From the NCBI GenBank assembly GCA_946800325.1, contig OX326960.1, positions 56,504,855-56,568,854 of the forward strand: 64,000 nt of DNA, read 5' to 3'. Made by a program: the position numbers and the translations under genes. This DNA is from Luzula sylvatica. Lineage: Eukaryota; Streptophyta; Magnoliopsida; Poales; Juncaceae. The notes beneath the pieces are model-generated. The model saw only the letters and a program-made list of their open reading frames with translations, had not been told where the DNA came from and did not search any database. Positions 58,387 to 64,000 of the stretch are shown here, in pieces. How positions within the stretch are numbered: position 1 is the stretch's first letter; each line of letters begins with the position of its first letter.

Positions 58387-60577
58387 ATGGGTCGAGAAGA
58401 ACAGGATTTGAAGACTGCTAAAAAGGCGTATAGAGATGCGGAAAGGGTGGGAGATCACGCTGAGGAGGCACGATGGTCGAATATTATCGGTGATATTCTG
58501 AAGCAGCATGGAGAGTATGTGGAGGCGCTCCGATGGTTAAGGATCGATTACGACTTGTCAGTCAAGTATTTACCCCAGAAACAGCTTCTTCCTACTTGCC
58601 AGTCTCTTGGCGAGGTTTATCTCCGGCTTGATCGCTTCAAGGAGGCGCTTCTCTATCAGGTAAATCTCGTTTCTTCTTGCATGTATCAATTCTACATTAT
58701 CAGATCTAGATCCATTATAAACCACGATTTACAATGCAGAAGAAGCATCTCCAACTGGCAAAAGATTCAGACGATCTGATCGAGCAGCAGAGAGCCAGCA
58801 CACAGCTAGGCCGAACATACAACGAGATCTTCCTCCGATCCGAAAATGACCATTACGCCATTCGAAACGCCAAGAAATACTTCAAATTGGCCATGAAACT
58901 CTCTCGAATCCTAAAAGAAAAGCCCCCAAACGCCAAATCGTCAACCTTCTACCTCAAAGAGTTCATCGATTCACACAACAACATAGGCATGCTCGAAATG
59001 GATCTAGATAACCTAGAAGAAGCTGAACAAATCTTCCTCAAAGGGTTAAAAATCTGCGACGAAGAAGAAATCAGTCAAAATGACGATACACGAAGCCGCC
59101 TCAATCACAATCTCGGCAATTTATACATCGAATTGCGCAATTGGTCCAAAGCAAAGGAACTCATAGAGCGAGACATTGTGATATGTAAAAACATAAGCCA
59201 TAAACTCGGCGAATCAAAAGGGTATATTACTTTAGGCGAATTACATTACAGAGTGCAAAAATATGACGACGCGATACTTTGTTATAAAAAGGCAAACGAA
59301 ATTGCGAAATGTTTGGAGGATGAAGATGGGTTGATTACGCAGATAAAGACGAATATCGAGACGGTTTTAGAGGCAAAGAAGGTTCTAGAAAGCTTGAGAA
59401 GTGAAGAACAGATATTGAAAAAGTTAGTTAGAGCCGTCACTGACGCAAGAGGCACCCCATCTGAGAGAAAACGATTGCTCGAGGAAATAACCTGTCTTGA
59501 CGGCCTTATCGAGAAATCGAGTCGGATTAGTGCTTGGGTTAAAGTGAGTCCTTTTTTTTGGTTTATATTTGGGGAATATATTGTTTTAGTGATTTTGTTT
59601 TGTGTGTAGCATAAAGAATATGCGAAAAGGAAGAAGAAAAAAGCTGCGGAATTGTGGGACAAGGAGAAATTGGGCGATTCATTTTTAGCAATTGGAGAAT
59701 CTTATCAGAAACTTAGGAATTTTCCAAAAGCGAGAAAATGGTACATGAAAAGTTGGAATCTTTACAGGTCCATTAATAACTTGGAGGTAATTCACAATAA
59801 ATAAATAAATAAATAAATGCATTTTGAATAAAAAAATGATTGAGAAAATTTATATTTTCAGGGACAAGCACTAGCGAAAATAAATATTGGAGAGGTTCTA
59901 GACTCTTCTGGTGATTGGGCTGGCGCATTGCAAGCCTTTGAAGAGGGCTACAAGTAATTATATATTTTATTATTTTTCTATTTTTATAGAATTAAAACTA
60001 ACTTTATGAAAACCTAAGTTTATATTTCTAAATTATTTACAGGATGGCAGCGAAAGCTAACCTACCATCGGTACAGCTGTCAGCACTCGAGAATATGCAT
60101 TATAGCCACATGATTCGATTCGACAATCTCGAAGAAGCCAAGTACTTAAATAATTCTCATGCAAAAATTGCAAATAAAAATAAAAATAAAACTAAATTAT
60201 CTCAATTCGTTGCAGGAAGTTACAGAAAGAAATAATCAGCTTGAGACAAGCACTAAAAGACGAAAACGACAAACTCCTCAGCGATTACCACGCAGAATCT
60301 GACTCAGAAGGAGCCGAAACCTCATCATCCAATAAGAATATTCCGCTCAATAAATACCACACGGAAGACCACAATTCAGATGCCACAGAAGATCTCGATG
60401 CTGACTTGCCCCTCTCTTTGCTTGTTCATAGAAGAAGCAACAAGAGTTCTCGTATTAAGCCTGAGGTTTTGCATGAGAGTTGTGTTGAAAATAAATTGGT
60501 TCAAAGGAAACGTGTCAGAGTCGTAATTTCAGATGATGAATCTGACGAGACTCATCATATTAAAAGAACTATTCACG

Positions 60578-60608
<31 letters not shown>

Positions 60609-63538
60609 TGATGATGATTATAGAGCGGTTAATAGCAGTGCGAGTACGCAGGAATGTAATCCTGTCGAAGAGAGCATTTGTTCTTTCAAAGTACAAAGAC
60701 CCAAAAAGACACACGATGATGTGGCGCCCTCTGCATCGAAATCCGTGCACAGCGGATCTAAGAGATCTGGAGAAAGGGCCCAAATTTCGAGCAGTATTCT
60801 TCAAAGTCATAACGATACGGGTTTCAATATGTCTGGAAACGAACACGGCGTAAGTTTTAAACAAGTTTCTTTTTTTAAAATCAAATTTATGATTTTGATT
60901 TTTTTTTTTTTTTGTAATTTAGGAGTTTTTGGCTTTCAAAATTGGAGAGAGGATGATATACGTGGACGTGAATTCATGCAAGCAAGACGAGCATTTGTGC
61001 ATCGATAATTTAAAAGCTGAGGTAGCGTGCGTGTACTATATTCAGATATCTGAAGATAGGCGTTCGAAAGGTACGTATAAGTTTAAAAAACTGGAATTTG
61101 GAATCCGGGATTTCTAATAATGATTAATCGTGACTGTACTACTAGGCTTGCTTCCGGTTATTGGGCAATTAAAGTGTTCTGGAAAGGATTTGGATTCCTT
61201 CGAAGCAATCCAAGATCTCAAATCCTTTGTCGCTCAACAGAATTGTATTGACGTCCTTATTTCTGGTAAACAATAATGATATTTCTTCTCATAATATAAT
61301 ATATTCTGATAAAAATTGGATTATTATTTATATAACCAGGTTGGGTTCCAAAAAGATTGATGAAATTATACATTGATTGTTGCACCAAATTATTAGAGCC
61401 TCCCAGTCTGAAGCTCCTCAGAAAATTATACAATCTCGAGGCAAGCAATAATTAATTAATTACGCGTCAAAAATTTAAAAATATTTAATGGAGAGTTATT
61501 TGGTGATTAACAGGTTTCAGAAGATGAAATAATCGTATCTGATTGTGGATTGCAAGATCTTTCTATGACGCCATTTCTCAATGCTTTGCAAGCTCATAAA
61601 ACCATTGCAGTTTTAGATATTTCTCATAATTCTCTAGGTAAAATTTATATATTTATATTTTATTTTATAAAGGAATAATGTTTATTATTTAATGTGATTT
61701 ATGAAAATTTAAGGTAACGATACAATAGAGAAGCTACAAGAAATATTCACATCGTCAAGCCAGAAATATGGAGGCTTGACATTAGATCTCCATTGCAACC
61801 GTTTCGGCCCCACAGCTTTATTTCAGGTATTTCTTTTTATTATCATATAAAATAAATTATATATATTTTATATAACAAAGTTTTGTGCGAAGATTTGTGA
61901 ATGTGGAGTGATGTCAGCAAGATTGGAAGTACTTAACCTTTCTGAGAATCGGCTTACTGACGCATGTAGTTCTTACCTTTTCACAATCTTGCAAAACTGC
62001 AAAGGTTCTTTTTTCTTATTACCTTTTATATCATTTATACCCCTCAGAATTATGCTGATTTGTATATTTGTATTTTATAGCATTATATAGCTTGAATATA
62101 GAGCAATGTTCTATCACGTCGAGAACAATCCAGAAGGTTTCTGATGCTCTTCACGAAGAGTCTGTTCTTTCCCATCTTTCAATTGGTACCTTTTTTTTTC
62201 TTTTATTCTACTCATTAAATCCCTTTAATTAATTATTTTGTTTTTATATAATTAAAATGATATATTTGGACAGGAAAAAATAACCCTATATCTGGAAATG
62301 CCATGGTCAACTTATTCTCCAAACTTGCCTCCTTAAAAAGGTTTGCTTAGTTATAGCCTCTTTATATTTGCAATTCTTGAATATTTATAATAATTTTTGA
62401 ATTATTTAAAATGTAGATTTTCTGAGCTGAGTCTGACTGGTATAAGACTCAACAAGCTCATACTCGACCAATTATGCAATCTTGCCAGCTCATCGAGTCT
62501 ATCTGGCTTATTTCTAGGCGGCACTTGTATCGGACCTGTAAGCATTCTTTTAATTCATTAAATTAAATCATTTTCATGTTCTATTATTATTATTTATGAA
62601 CTGTAATTGTCAAGGACGGAGCCGGAAAATTAATGGAGGAACTCTCCAGTGGATCTCAAGAGCTGCTGAAACTGGACATGTCCAGTTGTAACTTAACCTC
62701 TAATACTTTCGCTAATGTTTGTAACCGTCTATCAGCACTGAGCTGCATTTTCCATCTCGACCTCTCTGGAAATTCAATTTCTCAAGAGGTTAATATTTAA
62801 AATTTAAAAATTATTAAATCTGAAATTATTAGTAATAGAATTGATACAATTCCATTTGTGATAAACAATCAGGGTTCAGAAGCAATTGCAACAATGTTGA
62901 GAAATTCGTTATGCAGTTTGAGAACATTAATTCTAAACCGGTGCAATCTTGGCTTGGCTGGTATAATTACATTAATACATTCTTTGTCAGGTTAGTTACT
63001 CATTTTCATAATTTCAATTTCTCCTTTTCTTAGTTATTATTCAATCATCATTAATATTATTATTTTAATAGATAATGATTCATTGGAGGAGCTCCATATT
63101 GCTGAGAACACAAGTACATCGTTAACCCCTATAATCCCTAACCCTAATTTAATTAATATGGAAGTTGCGGATAGTGAAGATGACGAACCCGTTAAAAACA
63201 CTACCAATAACACCAATAATAATAATAATGAAACTAAAATTAATAATTTATCCAAGTCTGACGGGAGTTGTGCCAGCTCGTGTAAGAGGAGTCTATACGT
63301 TGGGTCTCAGTCGATACAAGAACTTGCGGAGGCTTTAACGGGTGCGAATCAATTAAAATTGATTGATTTGAGTCGAAACGGGTTTGAAAAAGAGGTCGTG
63401 GACCCGTTATACTCTGCATGGGGATCCGGGTTGAGAGGCGGTGACTTGACACGCAAGCATGTGTCTAAGGACTTGGTTCATTTTTACGTGGATGGTGTTA
63501 GGTGTTGTGGTGTTAAACCTTGTTGTAAACGAGAATGA
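58387..63538 (+). CDS. TSK: TONSOKU / BRUSHY1 / MGOUN3 TPR-LRR protein
   Basis: Eighteen exons: 58387-58659, 58740-59543, 59610-59786, 59862-59953, 60043-60141, 60216-60849, 60923-61070, 61146-61265, 61340-61440, 61514-61637, 61714-61826, 61893-62004, 62081-62185, 62274-62340, 62417-62537, 62615-62788, 62873-62990, 63072-63538. They give 1282 residues; Arabidopsis TSK is about 1310. The N-terminal TPRs (to about 480; e.g. [20 protein letters not shown]) are followed by an acidic, low-complexity linker with [12 protein letters not shown] and a poly-Asn/poly-Asp tract near 600, then LRRs from about 816 ([30 protein letters not shown]) and a C-terminus with [16 protein letters not shown]. Family role: post-replicative chromatin and homologous repair; mutants are fasciated. 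Intron 9 starts with GC. The ATG at 58387 (MGREEQDLK) matches the family start; an upstream in-frame ATG at 58207 would add 60 unconserved residues. Confidence 0.95.
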
Positions 63539-64000
63539 TTGTGCTGACGTGGCGGTTTCTGATTGGATGGAAGAAAGAACACATAATCTGGTAAAGATTT
63601 CTTAATTATCTTTTGTAGAACATGTTAGTGTAAATGGTCTGCTATTACAGGATACAAAGTACAAACTGGTACGAAGTTATTTTCTTGGGACAGTTGTCAT
63701 TTGACATTAAAAATTATTTTTAATAATGGAATTTGACTAATTCTTCACAATTTTTTTTTTTTAATTTGATCTTTCAGACGGGACAAGGGTTATTATGAAT
63801 TATTTATGCGAATTTTTGACAGTCGGTTCTTTTCTTGCCCTTCCAAACCTCCTAGGAGAGGATTGAATTAAAATCCCTGATTTGGAAAAAACTGACATTT
63901 TAGTTCTCGGGTTGATAACAACCCGGGATTTCAAGTCAGGGATTGCAACAGATCCAGAATCTTGGATGATTAGTTTTTTTTTTTCCAATCTTAAATTGTA
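63539..64000. other. Downstream of TONSOKU, nothing recognised
   Basis: Probable 3' UTR for the first 150-200 bp, then AT-rich sequence. 63830-63970 contains an inverted pair (AATCCCTGATTTG, CAAGTCAGGGATT) around AACCCGGG-type motifs, which may be the edge of a transposon. No gene. Confidence 0.45.

Overview
The window is nuclear DNA from a flowering plant, most likely a eudicot. It is AT-rich and gene-poor, and it has GT-AG (occasionally GC-AG) introns, plant-only genes and dense plant transposon debris. I cannot name the species. Nothing points to bacterial, organellar or viral sequence.

Four complete protein genes and one partial gene can be supported. (1) 1-206, minus: the first exon of an unrecognised protein running off the left edge. 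(2) 18198-20227, plus, 12 exons: a GT31 glycosyltransferase of the hydroxyproline O-galactosyltransferase (HPGT) type. (3) 33632-37692, plus, 8 exons: a type I vacuolar H+-pyrophosphatase. (4) 44511-45627, minus, 2 exons: a group VII ERF transcription factor with an MCGG N-degron. (5) 58387-63538, plus, 18 exons: TONSOKU/BRUSHY1/MGOUN3, a TPR-LRR replication-repair protein. All four complete gene models were spliced by hand. Each gives an uninterrupted reading frame with a length divisible by three: 362, 762, 312 and 1282 residues. The genes are independent nuclear loci with no operon logic. One loose theme is stress: ERF-VII proteins sense oxygen, and the proton-pumping pyrophosphatase is known to matter under hypoxia.

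The rest is mostly transposon and repeat. From left to right: 0.6-4.9 kb is an old ~1.1-1.4 kb segmental duplication into which several small TIR elements inserted (8-bp or 9-bp target duplications visible). 8.3-10.4 kb is a Harbinger-like relic. 13-17.2 kb holds GA and GT microsatellites, a striking GC-rich minisatellite, a hAT MITE and a degenerate TATCCG array. 17.65-17.93 kb is a SINE with a 13-bp target duplication. 20.6-30.7 kb contains nested and tandem duplications, including a 1.7-kb direct repeat separated by a MULE-like element. 38.3-39.1 kb is a three-copy tandem repeat with tRNA-like motifs. 41.4-44.0 kb has a second complete copy of the GGATAC element and a 1.9-kb Harbinger-like element. 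46.2-47.9 kb is a foldback element with a nested MITE. 49.5-57.5 kb is a nest: a degenerate Ty1/copia element on the minus strand (49943-55412, TSD ATATT) inserted into a repeat of palindromic CCGTTGTAACGG motifs that I read as an older LTR, which also received another TIR-like element filled with ATT/TTA repeats.

The most notable observations are: a non-autonomous element family with 8-bp target duplications built from reiterated GGATAC and carrying a palindromic G-box; the GC-rich G-run minisatellite with an inverted orphan unit 1.8 kb away; two obligatory GC-AG introns in conserved genes; and an E2F site plus telo-box immediately upstream of TONSOKU.
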